Assembly: GCF_903819435.1 (NCBI RefSeq)
Contig: NZ_CAIJDP010000062.1
Coordinates: forward strand, 124,001 to 188,000
Length of the DNA stretch: 64,000 bases
From: Flavobacterium salmonis
GTDB taxonomy: Bacteria > Bacteroidota > Bacteroidia > Flavobacteriales > Flavobacteriaceae
Direction: 5' to 3'
The notes under the pieces were generated by a model. The model made no database searches. It worked only from the letters and a program-made list of their open reading frames with translations, and was not told the origin of the DNA. Positions within the stretch are counted from its first letter, which is position 1, and the number at the start of each line of letters is the position of its first letter. Below, piece after piece: positions 17,531-26,283 of the stretch. The position numbers were made by a program, and so were the translations under genes.

Positions 17531-18274
17531 TTATAGAAGTTTCAAATATTTACTCACCTGTTCATACGGAAACAAGACCTCTTTTGGACCATCTGCATAA
17601 GAAGCCGCTTCGTAAGAGTTGTAATATAAAAGCAGGCCTTCATTCGTATAAAATATATTTTGTGGTAATTGAAATTTATCATTTTCAAACATTAATCCTG
17701 TTGCATTAATATTTGATTTCGATGGGATTTTATATTTGTTTCGAAACTCTTTTTCGGCAAAATCCTTAAACTCTTTTTCGTTTTTAAATAATTCATCGCA
17801 AAAAATAGTTTTTCCTGTATTTGGGTTAAAAAGTAATGAACGGTATCCCTGATAGCCATGAGCTCCGCCAGTAAATGTATAATGATCCAATTTGATGTTT
17901 AATATCTGATCAGATTGATATTCAACATCTCCTTTAACTTTGGCTTCCCAGCCGAATGTTTCTGTTGGAAATTTTTTATGCATTTCTTCATAAGAAGCAA
18001 TAAAAGAATCAGCCAGACTATTGTAATCTTTTGCGTTTGATGGTTTTTCTCCAAAATAGAGGATTTCTTTTAAAACACTTAGTATTTTTTTATTAATGCT
18101 GTCTGCTACAACAGGAGCATTTCTTGCTACTGGTACATTTATTGTAATTTTAGGACAATCTTTTTTGCAGGGTATCTTTGATTCTTTTTCAATAATCTCG
18201 TTTTCAATAGTTAATGTTTTAGTGCAGCCATTAACTAATATAAGCACTATAACAAGAAGAGAGTAGTGTTTCAT
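17531..18274 (-). CDS. DUF3298/DUF4163-like lipoprotein
   Basis: 247 residues. A lipoprotein signal peptide ends at C17 (LVNGC), so the protein should be lipid-anchored. The mature part matches the DUF4163-DUF3298 layout seen in PdaC and RsiV proteins: SINKKILSVLKEIL, a central HYTFTGGAHGYQGYRSLLFNPNTGK (the GGAH motif is diagnostic), then YNSYEAASYADGPKEVLFPYEQVSKYL. Function in Bacteroidota unknown; no polysaccharide deacetylase domain is present. Confidence 0.8.
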   Translation of the reverse strand: MKHYSLLVIVLILVNGCTKTLTIENEIIEKESKIPCKKDCPKITINVPVARNAPVVADSINKKILSVLKEILYFGEKPSNAKDYNSLADSFIASYEEMHKKFPTETFGWEAKVKGDVEYQSDQILNIKLDHYTFTGGAHGYQGYRSLLFNPNTGKTIFCDELFKNEKEFKDFAEKEFRNKYKIPSKSNINATGLMFENDKFQLPQNIFYTNEGLLLYYNSYEAASYADGPKEVLFPYEQVSKYLKLL

Positions 18275-18379
18275 CTTAAAAAGTGTTAATTATATACAAA
18301 GGTAAGAGGTTGAGTCAGGATTAAAATAAATTAAACGGTAAATTTGTGAAAGAATTAAGTTTTAAAAATTTGTAACTAT

Positions 18380-19522
18380 ATGAAATTCAATACTAAAGTA
18401 ATACATGGAGGTCAGCATCATGACCCGAGTACAGGAGCCGTTATGCCTCCCGTATATCAAACTTCAACTTATATTCAGACAAGTCCCGGACAGCCTTTGG
18501 GTGATTATGAGTATAGCCGTGCTTCAAATCCTACCCGTACTGCGCTGGAAAATGCATTGGCTAGTATCGAAAATGGTACTCGTGGACTGGCTTTTTCATC
18601 AGGTTTGGCAGCGACCGATTGTATTTTAAGATCTTTTAAAGCAGGTGATGAAGTTATTGCTATGGATGATTTGTATGGAGGTACCTATAGAATGTTTTCA
18701 AGGATTTATAAAGATTCGGGTATTAAATTCCATTTTGTTGATATGACGGATGTTACAAAATTAAAGTCTTTGATTAATGAAAACACTAAATTGATCTGGG
18801 TTGAAACACCTACGAATCCTTTAATGAAACTTGCCGATATTGAGGAAATTGCCAAAATCACAAAAGAAAACAAAATCTGGCTGGCTGTAGACAATACGTT
18901 TGCAACACCTTATTTACAAAAACCACTTGATTTAGGTGCTGATATCGTGATGCACTCAGCAACTAAGTATTTAGGAGGTCACTCAGATGTTATTGCCGGA
19001 GCTTTAATTGTAAAAGATGAGGCTTTAGGCGAACAATTGCATTTTCAGCAGTTTGCAACCGGGGCAACATTGGGGCCAATGGACAGTTTTTTGGTTTTAA
19101 GAGGAATAAAAACACTATCGTTAAGAGTTCAGAGACATTGTGAAAATGGAGAGAAAGTTGTGGCTTTTTTAAATAATCATCCAAAAATTAAAACGGTTTA
19201 TTATCCAGGTTTGATAAGTCATCCGTTTCATGAAATCGCTAAAAAACAAATGAAGGCTTTTGGCGGAATGGTGTCTTTTACATTTGTTTCAGGTAAAAAA
19301 GAAGATTCAATCGCTTTTTTAGAGAAATTGAAAGTTTTTACATTAGCGGAATCTTTAGGAGGTGTTGAATCATTAGCTAATCATCCGGCTTTAATGACCC
19401 ATGCTTCAATTCCGGCGGATAAAAGGGCTGAAGTTGGAATTACAGATGACCTCGTTCGTCTGAGTGTAGGGATCGAAGATGCCGAAGATTTAATAGCCGA
19501 TTTAGAACAGGCTTTATCGTAA
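18380..19522 (+). CDS. Cystathionine gamma-synthase/lyase family PLP enzyme
   Basis: 380 residues, Cys/Met metabolism PLP-dependent family. K196 in HSATKYLGGHSD is the PLP-binding lysine; YEYSRASNPTR, the SSGLAAT cofactor loop and SLGGVESL near the C-terminus are family signatures. It either joins an activated homoserine with cysteine in methionine synthesis or splits cystathionine; motifs alone do not separate these. No SAM riboswitch-like structure was seen in the 105 bp upstream. A strong terminator follows. Confidence 0.9.
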   Translation: MKFNTKVIHGGQHHDPSTGAVMPPVYQTSTYIQTSPGQPLGDYEYSRASNPTRTALENALASIENGTRGLAFSSGLAATDCILRSFKAGDEVIAMDDLYGGTYRMFSRIYKDSGIKFHFVDMTDVTKLKSLINENTKLIWVETPTNPLMKLADIEEIAKITKENKIWLAVDNTFATPYLQKPLDLGADIVMHSATKYLGGHSDVIAGALIVKDEALGEQLHFQQFATGATLGPMDSFLVLRGIKTLSLRVQRHCENGEKVVAFLNNHPKIKTVYYPGLISHPFHEIAKKQMKAFGGMVSFTFVSGKKEDSIAFLEKLKVFTLAESLGGVESLANHPALMTHASIPADKRAEVGITDDLVRLSVGIEDAEDLIADLEQALS

Positions 19523-19529
19523 AAAAAAC

Positions 19530-19559
19530 AAAGCCCCAATTCTTTCGAGTTGGGGCTTT
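19530..19559. terminator. Terminator after the cystathionine gamma-synthase-like gene
   Basis: A stem of 10 bp, AAAGCCCCAA (19530-19539) with TTGGGGCTTT (19550-19559), extended inward by a G-U and two Watson-Crick pairs. It is flanked by A and T runs and serves two convergent genes. Confidence 0.85.
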
Positions 19560-19568
19560 TATATATAT

Positions 19569-20372
19569 TTAGAATTCTAAATAATGGGAGTATCCAAAAT
19601 TGAACCAGACTTGAGAATCTTTTGATTTGTTTTCTTTGTAAATATCTCTATTAGGATTTAATCCGTCAATCCAGTCTGAATCAAAGCCCTGATAACGTAC
19701 TTCAAATAGTAAATCATTCATCTCATCTAATTTATATTGAACTCCAACCCCAAGAAGCACAGAGAATGTTATGCCGCTTTCACTTGAAAAACCGTATTGA
19801 TGACCGTCTGAAGGGACTAAATATTTGTCAAAAGTTGTAGCTGGTGTTCCTAATGGCCCTAGTGAAGAACTTGCAGTAGTACTGTAGTAACTCGCCATAG
19901 CGCCTACACTTAAATAGGGATAAAAACTGCCTACATATTTTTCAAACTCATGTATTGTTGTAAAAGGCGAAAAATTTAACTGAGTTCCAATGTTTAACAT
20001 GCTTGTTTTTCCACTCATGGCTTTTAATTTTTCTTTTCCAGCTGATGGTTTACCTTCTATCCATTTTCCAAAATGCTGGAAATTGGTATGAGTGAAAGAA
20101 AGTTCAGAACGAACTTTAAAATGTTCGTTAAAATATTCGTTTCCATTTGCAGCTGATGAAAAGTTTATCCAATGCACCGCACCAATACCAAATCCTGTAT
20201 TTCCGATGTTTGTTGATTGATCATGCCTTTGTCCATAATCAGACTGAAAAGCTACAGGACCACCTATGAATCCAATTTCGTAGGCTAATTGTGCATTTGA
20301 TACCGAGGAAATACCAAATATTGTAAAAAAAGTTAAGGCTATTTGCTTGAGCATGAGTTTTTCGGCTTTCAA
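19569..20372 (-). CDS. Outer-membrane beta-barrel protein, THC0290_0291-like
   Basis: 267 residues; the codon-7 Met (20354) is an equally good start, giving MLKQIALTFFTIFGISS as the signal peptide, cleaved near SNAQ. The mature part alternates polar and hydrophobic residues, ends in an aromatic (HYLEF-stop) typical of outer-membrane barrels, and opens with LAYEIGFIGGPVAFQSDYG. It resembles the flavobacterial THC0290_0291 family, of unknown function; that name is from memory and moderately sure. Convergent with the preceding PLP enzyme gene. Confidence 0.65.
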   Translation of the reverse strand: MKAEKLMLKQIALTFFTIFGISSVSNAQLAYEIGFIGGPVAFQSDYGQRHDQSTNIGNTGFGIGAVHWINFSSAANGNEYFNEHFKVRSELSFTHTNFQHFGKWIEGKPSAGKEKLKAMSGKTSMLNIGTQLNFSPFTTIHEFEKYVGSFYPYLSVGAMASYYSTTASSSLGPLGTPATTFDKYLVPSDGHQYGFSSESGITFSVLLGVGVQYKLDEMNDLLFEVRYQGFDSDWIDGLNPNRDIYKENKSKDSQVWFNFGYSHYLEF

Positions 20373-20674
20373 ATGATTGCAAATATATAAAAAACATATT
20401 CCATTTAAAATAATTTAATTTCTTAATTAAAAAATAAGTAACAAAATGCTTAAAAAGATAATTATAATATTGAGGTTAGATTCTAAAAGAATAGTTGTAA
20501 ATGCTAATTTTAAATTTGTTTGAAAAATATGCAATTATGATAAAAATGTTATAAAATTAATTTCTGGATTATGATTTTAATCTACCTTTGTTGTAATAAC
20601 GAAAACGTTTTCTTAAGCATATTTTCTTATGTAATTAATACAAATAATGATTTATTTGAATAATTTATTTCAAA
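20373..20674. other. Intergenic region upstream of gdhA
   Basis: This 302-bp divergent spacer is very A+T-rich and has no gene. Its proximal 90 bp hold a -7-like box and a perfect palindrome, annotated separately. Confidence 0.6.
20583..20612 (+). promoter_or_regulatory. gdhA promoter box and palindromic operator candidate
   Basis: TACCTTTG at 20583-20590 fits TAnnTTTG, though no clear -33 TTG is seen. GAAAACGTTTTC at 20601-20612 is a perfect 12-bp palindrome with a central CG, like a LacI/PurR-type operator. It overlaps the expected start of transcription, so a bound protein would repress. Confidence 0.45.
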
Positions 20675-22021
20675 ATGATGAAACAAAAAATAAATGAGTT
20701 TATGGCTCTGGTAGAGTCAAAAAATCCAAATGAGCCTGAATTTCTTCAGGCTGTCAGAGAGTTTGCTGAAACGGTAATTCCGTTTATTGCCGAACAAAAA
20801 AAATACGATGGAAAAAACTTACTTCTTAGAATTGCTGAGCCGGAGCGTTCTATAATATTTAGAGTTCCCTGGGTAGATGATAAAGGAGAAATTATTGTAA
20901 ACAGAGGTTTTAGAATTCAGATGAATTCAGCTATTGGACCATACAAAGGCGGAATTAGATTTCATCATACTGTAAATCTTTCCGTTTTAAAATTTTTGGC
21001 TTTTGAACAGGTTTTTAAAAACAGTCTGACAACACTTCCTATGGGAGGTGGTAAAGGAGGCTCTGATTTTGATCCGGAAGGAAAATCAGATGCTGAGGTA
21101 ATGCGTTTTTGTCAATCATTTATGACCGAATTATGCCGTCATATAGGCCCGGATCTGGATGTGCCTGCCGGAGATATTGGTGTTGGAGCCAGAGAAATTG
21201 GTTATTTGTTTGGGCAATATAAAAGAATTAGAAATGAGTTTACTGGTGTTTTAACCGGAAAAGGAATTGCATACGGTGGTTCTTTAATAAGACCTGAGGC
21301 TACAGGATATGGAGTTGTTTATTTTACAGAGCAAATGTTGCGTACTATTGGGCATGAAATAAAAGGCAAAACGGTCGCAGTTTCAGGTTTTGGAAATGTT
21401 GCCTGGGGGGTTGCTTTAAAAATAAATGAATTGGGAGGAAAAGTGGTAACTATTTCCGGTCCAGATGGCTATATTTATGATGAAGAGGGGATTTCAGGAG
21501 ATAAAATTGACCATTTGCTCGAAATGAGAGCAAGCGGCGATAATCGTGCAGAACTTTATTTGAAGAAATATCCAAAAGCAATTTTTTATAAAGGGAAAAG
21601 TCCATGGGAAGTAAAAGTTGATATTGCAATTCCGTGCGCTACTCAAAATGAATTAAATGGAGAAGATGCTCAAAAACTCATTGATAATGGTGTTTTGTGT
21701 GTAACAGAGGCTGCAAACATGCCTTCTACATTAGATGCAATTAAATTATTTTTAGATAATAAAGTTTTATTTGCGCCTGGTAAAGCAGCAAATGCAGGTG
21801 GTGTAGCGGCATCCGGTTTAGAAATGACCCAAAACTCAATTCGTTTAAACTGGACAAGTGAAGAAGTAGATTTGAGGCTGAAAGATATAATGATTGGAAT
21901 TCATAATCAATGTAAGAAATACGGTAAGGGCGAGGATGGTTATGTTAACTACGTCAAAGGAGCTAATATTGCCGGATTTGTTAAAGTTGCTGATGCCATG
22001 CTTGCTCAGGGAGTTGTATAG
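20675..22021 (+). CDS. gdhA: NADP-type glutamate dehydrogenase
   Basis: 448 residues, the length and sequence type of hexameric NADP-dependent GdhA. It converts 2-oxoglutarate and ammonium to glutamate, or the reverse. K127 in MGGGKGGSDFDP is the catalytic lysine, and the Rossmann motif GFGNVAWG lies near 240. The start is ATGATG; either codon may serve. It has its own terminator and a candidate operator upstream, so it is probably regulated by nitrogen or carbon state. Confidence 0.95.
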   Translation: MMKQKINEFMALVESKNPNEPEFLQAVREFAETVIPFIAEQKKYDGKNLLLRIAEPERSIIFRVPWVDDKGEIIVNRGFRIQMNSAIGPYKGGIRFHHTVNLSVLKFLAFEQVFKNSLTTLPMGGGKGGSDFDPEGKSDAEVMRFCQSFMTELCRHIGPDLDVPAGDIGVGAREIGYLFGQYKRIRNEFTGVLTGKGIAYGGSLIRPEATGYGVVYFTEQMLRTIGHEIKGKTVAVSGFGNVAWGVALKINELGGKVVTISGPDGYIYDEEGISGDKIDHLLEMRASGDNRAELYLKKYPKAIFYKGKSPWEVKVDIAIPCATQNELNGEDAQKLIDNGVLCVTEAANMPSTLDAIKLFLDNKVLFAPGKAANAGGVAASGLEMTQNSIRLNWTSEEVDLRLKDIMIGIHNQCKKYGKGEDGYVNYVKGANIAGFVKVADAMLAQGVV

Positions 22022-22036
22022 TGTTTTTTAAAATTT

Positions 22037-22087
22037 AAAAATGCCTTAATTCGTCTTTTAACAAGGGATAGAATTGAAGGCATTTTT
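22037..22087 (+). terminator. gdhA terminator
   Basis: AAAAATGCCTTAATTC (22037-22052) pairs with GAATTGAAGGCATTTTT (22071-22087) with one bulge, followed by a T-rich tract. Confidence 0.75.
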
Positions 22088-22152
22088 GTTTGTTTTAAAT
22101 TTTGAAAATAATAATTTAAAACAGAACAAAAATCAAATACTTTCGTTTGTAT

Positions 22153-22160
22153 TATATTTG
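22153..22160 (+). promoter_or_regulatory. -7 box of the porZ-like gene
   Basis: TATATTTG matches TAnnTTTG and lies 20 bp before ATG 22180. This favours the internal ATG over a longer frame beginning at 22147 within or before the promoter. Confidence 0.45.
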
Positions 22161-22179
22161 TGAATCTGAATTTGTCAAA

Positions 22180-24450
22180 ATGAAAAAGAGTTTTCTGTAT
22201 ATTTTATTTTTAATAGTTTTTCCAAACTGCTTTTGCCAGGGGACTTTATCCTGGGAGAGCTATTTTTCATATTATGAAATTAATGACCTTTCTGTAAGTT
22301 CAACTTCAATAATAGCAGCTTCAGAAAACGCCTTGTTTTCAAAAAATTTAACTACAAATATTCTTAAAACAACTACAACTGTCGATGGGTTATCCGGTCA
22401 GACTATATCGTCAATATATCATAATGAGGTTTTAAATAAAACTTTGATAGGGTATGAAAATGGTTTGATGATTGTGATTAATGAAAAGGATGGAAGTATG
22501 CTCAAAGTGGTGGATATTATCAATAAACAATTGCCATCGAGTATAAAAAAAATCAATCATTTTATGGAATATAATGGATTGATTTATGTTTCTTGTGATT
22601 TTGGAATAGTGCAGTTTAATTTAGCCACTTCAAAATTTGGAGACACTTATTTTATTGGCGATACCGGTGCGGAAATTAGTGTAAAACAAACCGCCGTTTT
22701 TAATGGTTTTATATATGCAGCTACATCACTCGGAATTAGGCGTGCAAACAGTACCAGTACAAATTTGGTCGATTATAATCAGTGGTCAGTTGTAAATTCT
22801 GGAGACTGGTCTAGTGTTGAAACTTTGGATTCAAATTTGATTGCTGTGAATTCTGCAGGTTATATTCATAAATATAATTCAGGTTCTTTTATTGGTTTTT
22901 TGCAGCTTTCTCAGTCTTCTACAGATATGCGGTCCGTAAATCATAATTTATTTATTACGACGCCAAGCTCAGTTTATGTTTATAACAATCAGATGGCTCT
23001 TATTCGTCAGATTTCAAATACTCAGGTTTTAGATGGTAGTTTAAGTTTTACTTGTGCAACATCAAAGGGAGATGTTATTAGTATAGCTACTAAGGAAAAT
23101 GGTTTATTTAATTCTTCGCTTTCTGCTTCAGCTTCTTTTGAAAATAGTATGCCGTCAGGACCATTACGAAATAGTATTTTCGCGCTTCAAACAGGAGAAA
23201 ATTCTTTATGGGCTGTCTATGGAGATTATGGAGGAAATTATAATCCTTATCCAAAGGATAGTTATGGGATTAGTAAATTTACTCAAAGTGGATGGCTAAA
23301 TATACCTTATGAAAAAGTCTTAGATGCCAAATCCTTAATAAGGGTCGCTATTGATCCTAATGATGAAAATAAAGTTTATATTGGATCATTTGATACGGGG
23401 CTTTTGAAAGTAGAGAATGATGTGCCAACGTATTTATATGGTAAAGCAAATAGTTCTTTGGAACCTATTCCAAATACCCCAGATGTTTGGGTTAATGGAC
23501 CTGTATTTGATAAATCAGGAAATCTTTGGATGAATAATAGTCAGGTTGATAACGGAATAAAAGTTCTTAAAGCAAATGGCAGTTGGGAGATTTTTTCAAC
23601 AAAATCAATAATACCAGATATATCGAGTTGTACTTTCGGCAGAATGTCGATTGATAAAAACGGAACAAAATGGATGGCGACTGTTAATAATGGAATTATA
23701 GGTTTTAATGAAAAAGGGAATGTTTTCAAAAAAATAACATCCGGTACCGATTCCGGGAATTTACCTACAGTTGATGCAAGGGTCGCCGTTCCAGATAATA
23801 ATGGTCAATTATGGATAGGTACTACAAGAGGACTTAGAGTTTTAGCAAATGTGAATAGCTTTCAAACGGAAAACCAATTAACGACCAAACCGATTATTAT
23901 TGTTGAAGATGGTTTGGCTCAAGAATTACTATACGAACAGTTTATTACAGATATAGTTGTAGATGGTGCTAATAATAAATGGATTGGCACTGCTGACTCC
24001 GGAGTCTTTTTAGTTTCGTCAAATGGTCAGGAAACAAAATATCATTTTACAATAAATAATTCACCATTGCCTAGCAATACTATAAATGACATAGAAATTA
24101 ATAGTAGAACAGGCGAGGTATTCATAGCTACTGATAAAGGCATGATTTCTTTCAAGGGAACAGCCACTAATGCAAAAGAAAATTTGAATAATGTGTATGT
24201 ATACCCTAATCCTGTGAGGCCAGAGTTTCTAGGAACGGTAAAAATTGCAGGCTTATTAAATAAAGCAAATGTAAAAATTACAGATATTGAAGGTAATTTA
24301 GTTTATGAAGCTATTTCAGAAGGAGGTACAATAGAATGGGATACAACTGCATTCGGAAGGTATAAAGTCGCTACAGGAGTTTATATGATTTTTGTTTCGG
24401 CCCAGGACGGTAGTGAAACCAAGGTTAAAAAAGTAATGATTGTTCGATAA
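22180..24450 (+). CDS. porZ: PorZ-like type IX secretion protein
   Basis: 756 residues from ATG 22180. A signal peptide (about 1-20) is followed by repeated WD-like beta-propeller blades (KWMATVNNGIIGF, LWIGTTRGLRVL, KWIGTADSGVFLV, VFIATDKGMISF), as in the two seven-bladed propellers of PorZ. It ends with a T9SS C-terminal domain (VYVYPNPVRPEF to VKKVMIVR). PorZ belongs to the PorU-PorV-PorQ-PorZ attachment complex on the cell surface, which removes sorting domains and links cargo to A-LPS in Porphyromonas. The recO neighbour is common for flavobacterial porZ; identification is by architecture. Confidence 0.75.
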   Translation: MKKSFLYILFLIVFPNCFCQGTLSWESYFSYYEINDLSVSSTSIIAASENALFSKNLTTNILKTTTTVDGLSGQTISSIYHNEVLNKTLIGYENGLMIVINEKDGSMLKVVDIINKQLPSSIKKINHFMEYNGLIYVSCDFGIVQFNLATSKFGDTYFIGDTGAEISVKQTAVFNGFIYAATSLGIRRANSTSTNLVDYNQWSVVNSGDWSSVETLDSNLIAVNSAGYIHKYNSGSFIGFLQLSQSSTDMRSVNHNLFITTPSSVYVYNNQMALIRQISNTQVLDGSLSFTCATSKGDVISIATKENGLFNSSLSASASFENSMPSGPLRNSIFALQTGENSLWAVYGDYGGNYNPYPKDSYGISKFTQSGWLNIPYEKVLDAKSLIRVAIDPNDENKVYIGSFDTGLLKVENDVPTYLYGKANSSLEPIPNTPDVWVNGPVFDKSGNLWMNNSQVDNGIKVLKANGSWEIFSTKSIIPDISSCTFGRMSIDKNGTKWMATVNNGIIGFNEKGNVFKKITSGTDSGNLPTVDARVAVPDNNGQLWIGTTRGLRVLANVNSFQTENQLTTKPIIIVEDGLAQELLYEQFITDIVVDGANNKWIGTADSGVFLVSSNGQETKYHFTINNSPLPSNTINDIEINSRTGEVFIATDKGMISFKGTATNAKENLNNVYVYPNPVRPEFLGTVKIAGLLNKANVKITDIEGNLVYEAISEGGTIEWDTTAFGRYKVATGVYMIFVSAQDGSETKVKKVMIVR

Positions 24451-24467
24451 TTGTAGATAAATTAACC

Positions 24468-25502
24468 ATGAATAACAAGAATTGTTTTGACTTTTTAAGG
24501 TTTTTCTTTGCTATAAATATTTTATTATCACATCTTTCAGAGCTTTCTCAAAATAAAAATTTGTTTTTTTTGTCTCATTTTTCTAATGCAGTTATTGGTG
24601 TAAAAGGTTTTTTTATAATAAGTGGTTTTTTAGTTGCTAAAAGTTATGTAAATACACCTTCCCTAAAATTGTATTTTATTAAGAGAATAAAGAGGATTTT
24701 GCCTGCATATTTCGTTTTGATTTTTCTTTCTACTCTAATTTTTTCGGTTTTTAGTACTTATGAATTTTCTGCTTATTTTTTAGATACAGCTACTTATAAA
24801 TATTTAGGGTGGAACTTGTTTTTTTTGAATTTTATGCATCCTTGTCTGCCTGGGCTTTTTGATAACAATCTTTTGTGTTCTGTTAATGGGTCATTATGGA
24901 CTTTAAAAATTGAAGAAGGATTTTACATTGTTTTGCCATTGATTTTTTACGGAATAAAAAAAACACAAAAACCACTTTTAATACTCGCAAGTCTTTATCT
25001 TTTTTCATTAGGATATTGGTTCCTGCTCAATTATTTAGATGAGCCTTTGCTGGCAAAACAATTACCGGGTTATCTGTCTTATTTCGTAACAGGAATTTAT
25101 CTTTTTTTGACTTTTGATTATGTGATGAAGAATAAAAAAGTACTTTTGGGTTTATCTGTTGTGGTTCTAATTAGCTATTATTTTTTAAGTTTTCATGTTG
25201 ATTTTTTATACCCTGCGGCTTTTGGTCTTATTGTGATAATTGCAGCATATAATATTCCTTTTTTTGATAATTTTGGGAAATATGGTGATTTTACATATGG
25301 CCTGTATATTTATCATTTTCCAATAATTCAGTTAATTAGGCAATATGATTTATTCGAAAAATACAATCCTTTTATTGTTGCAATAGGTGTGATTTTAATT
25401 TCATTGTTTTTTGCTGTATTGTCTTGGTTTGTGATTGAAAAAAGATTTTTAGACAGGTTTAAAAGCAATAATAAAAAGATAACTCCAGGTTATGTTGGTT
25501 AA
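24468..25502 (+). CDS. Acyltransferase family 3 membrane protein
   Basis: 344 residues with about ten hydrophobic segments. The N-terminus FDFLRFFFAINILLSHLSEL holds the family His, here about residue 22, and SLWTLKIEEGFYIVLPL is the second conserved block, as in OafA/YrhL acyltransferases. It would transfer acetyl or another acyl group to a surface polysaccharide or lipid. It starts 17 bp after the porZ-like gene and overlaps recO by 11 bp. Substrate unknown; its closeness to a T9SS protein that handles LPS is suggestive only. Confidence 0.85.
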   Translation: MNNKNCFDFLRFFFAINILLSHLSELSQNKNLFFLSHFSNAVIGVKGFFIISGFLVAKSYVNTPSLKLYFIKRIKRILPAYFVLIFLSTLIFSVFSTYEFSAYFLDTATYKYLGWNLFFLNFMHPCLPGLFDNNLLCSVNGSLWTLKIEEGFYIVLPLIFYGIKKTQKPLLILASLYLFSLGYWFLLNYLDEPLLAKQLPGYLSYFVTGIYLFLTFDYVMKNKKVLLGLSVVVLISYYFLSFHVDFLYPAAFGLIVIIAAYNIPFFDNFGKYGDFTYGLYIYHFPIIQLIRQYDLFEKYNPFIVAIGVILISLFFAVLSWFVIEKRFLDRFKSNNKKITPGYVG

Positions 25503-26205
25503 AACCAAAGCAATCGTTATTTCGGCTTTAAAGTTTAAGGAAAAAAGCCTCGTCGTAAAATGTTTTACACTTTCAAACGGCTTGAAATCTTACTTTGTAC
25601 GCGATGCTTTTTCGAATAGGAAAGCCAGTCAGAGAATTGCTTATTTTCAGCCTTTGTCTATTTTAGAGATCGAAGCAGTTCATAAAAACAAAGGAACTTT
25701 AGAAAATTTCAAAGAAATAAAAATAGCTGTCCCCTTTCAAAGTATTCATACTGATTTTGTAAAAAGTACAATGGTTATGTTTTTATCAGAAATGCTGTAC
25801 TATTCAATACAGGAAGAAGAAAAAAACGAATCACTTTTTGTGTTTTTAGAAACTGCATTAACATGGCTGGACCATCATGACGAAATTTCTAATTTTCATT
25901 TGATTTTGCTTTTAGAAACAACAAAATATTTAGGTTTTTATCCTGATGTGTCGGATATTGATCTGCCTTATTTTGAAATGAATGATGGTATTTTTACTCT
26001 TTTTCATGGAATGGGAAGTTTGACAGAACATGAAACAGGTTTACTAAAGAAGCTAATCGATTTAAAATTCGATAATGACCAAAAAATATTTCATGTTATT
26101 GAAAGACAAATGCTGTTAAAAATTCTGATTGATTATTACAGTTTTCATTTAGATGGATTCAAAAGACCTAAATCTTTAGATGTTTTAAGAGAAGTTTTTT
26201 CTTAA
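25492..26205 (+). CDS. recO: DNA repair protein RecO
   Basis: 237 residues. The N-terminal OB fold MLVKTKAIVISALKFKEKSLVVKCFT is characteristic, followed by a helical domain ending SFHLDGFKRPKSLDVLREVF. RecO loads RecA on SSB-coated DNA with RecR and anneals complementary strands. No zinc-binding Cys cluster is present. The start overlaps the acyltransferase end by 11 bp, showing translational coupling. Confidence 0.9.
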   Translation: MLVKTKAIVISALKFKEKSLVVKCFTLSNGLKSYFVRDAFSNRKASQRIAYFQPLSILEIEAVHKNKGTLENFKEIKIAVPFQSIHTDFVKSTMVMFLSEMLYYSIQEEEKNESLFVFLETALTWLDHHDEISNFHLILLLETTKYLGFYPDVSDIDLPYFEMNDGIFTLFHGMGSLTEHETGLLKKLIDLKFDNDQKIFHVIERQMLLKILIDYYSFHLDGFKRPKSLDVLREVFS

Positions 26206-26283
26206 TCTGCAACTTTTGACTTTCGACTTTCAACTTCTGACATAATTTTAGTATTTTCGCACCTCGATTAAGAAAAGGATAAA

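Noticed and set aside
18275..18379. SAM riboswitch upstream of the cystathionine gamma-synthase-like gene
   Set aside because: The spacer is only 105 bp, A+T-rich, without conserved stems or a terminator.
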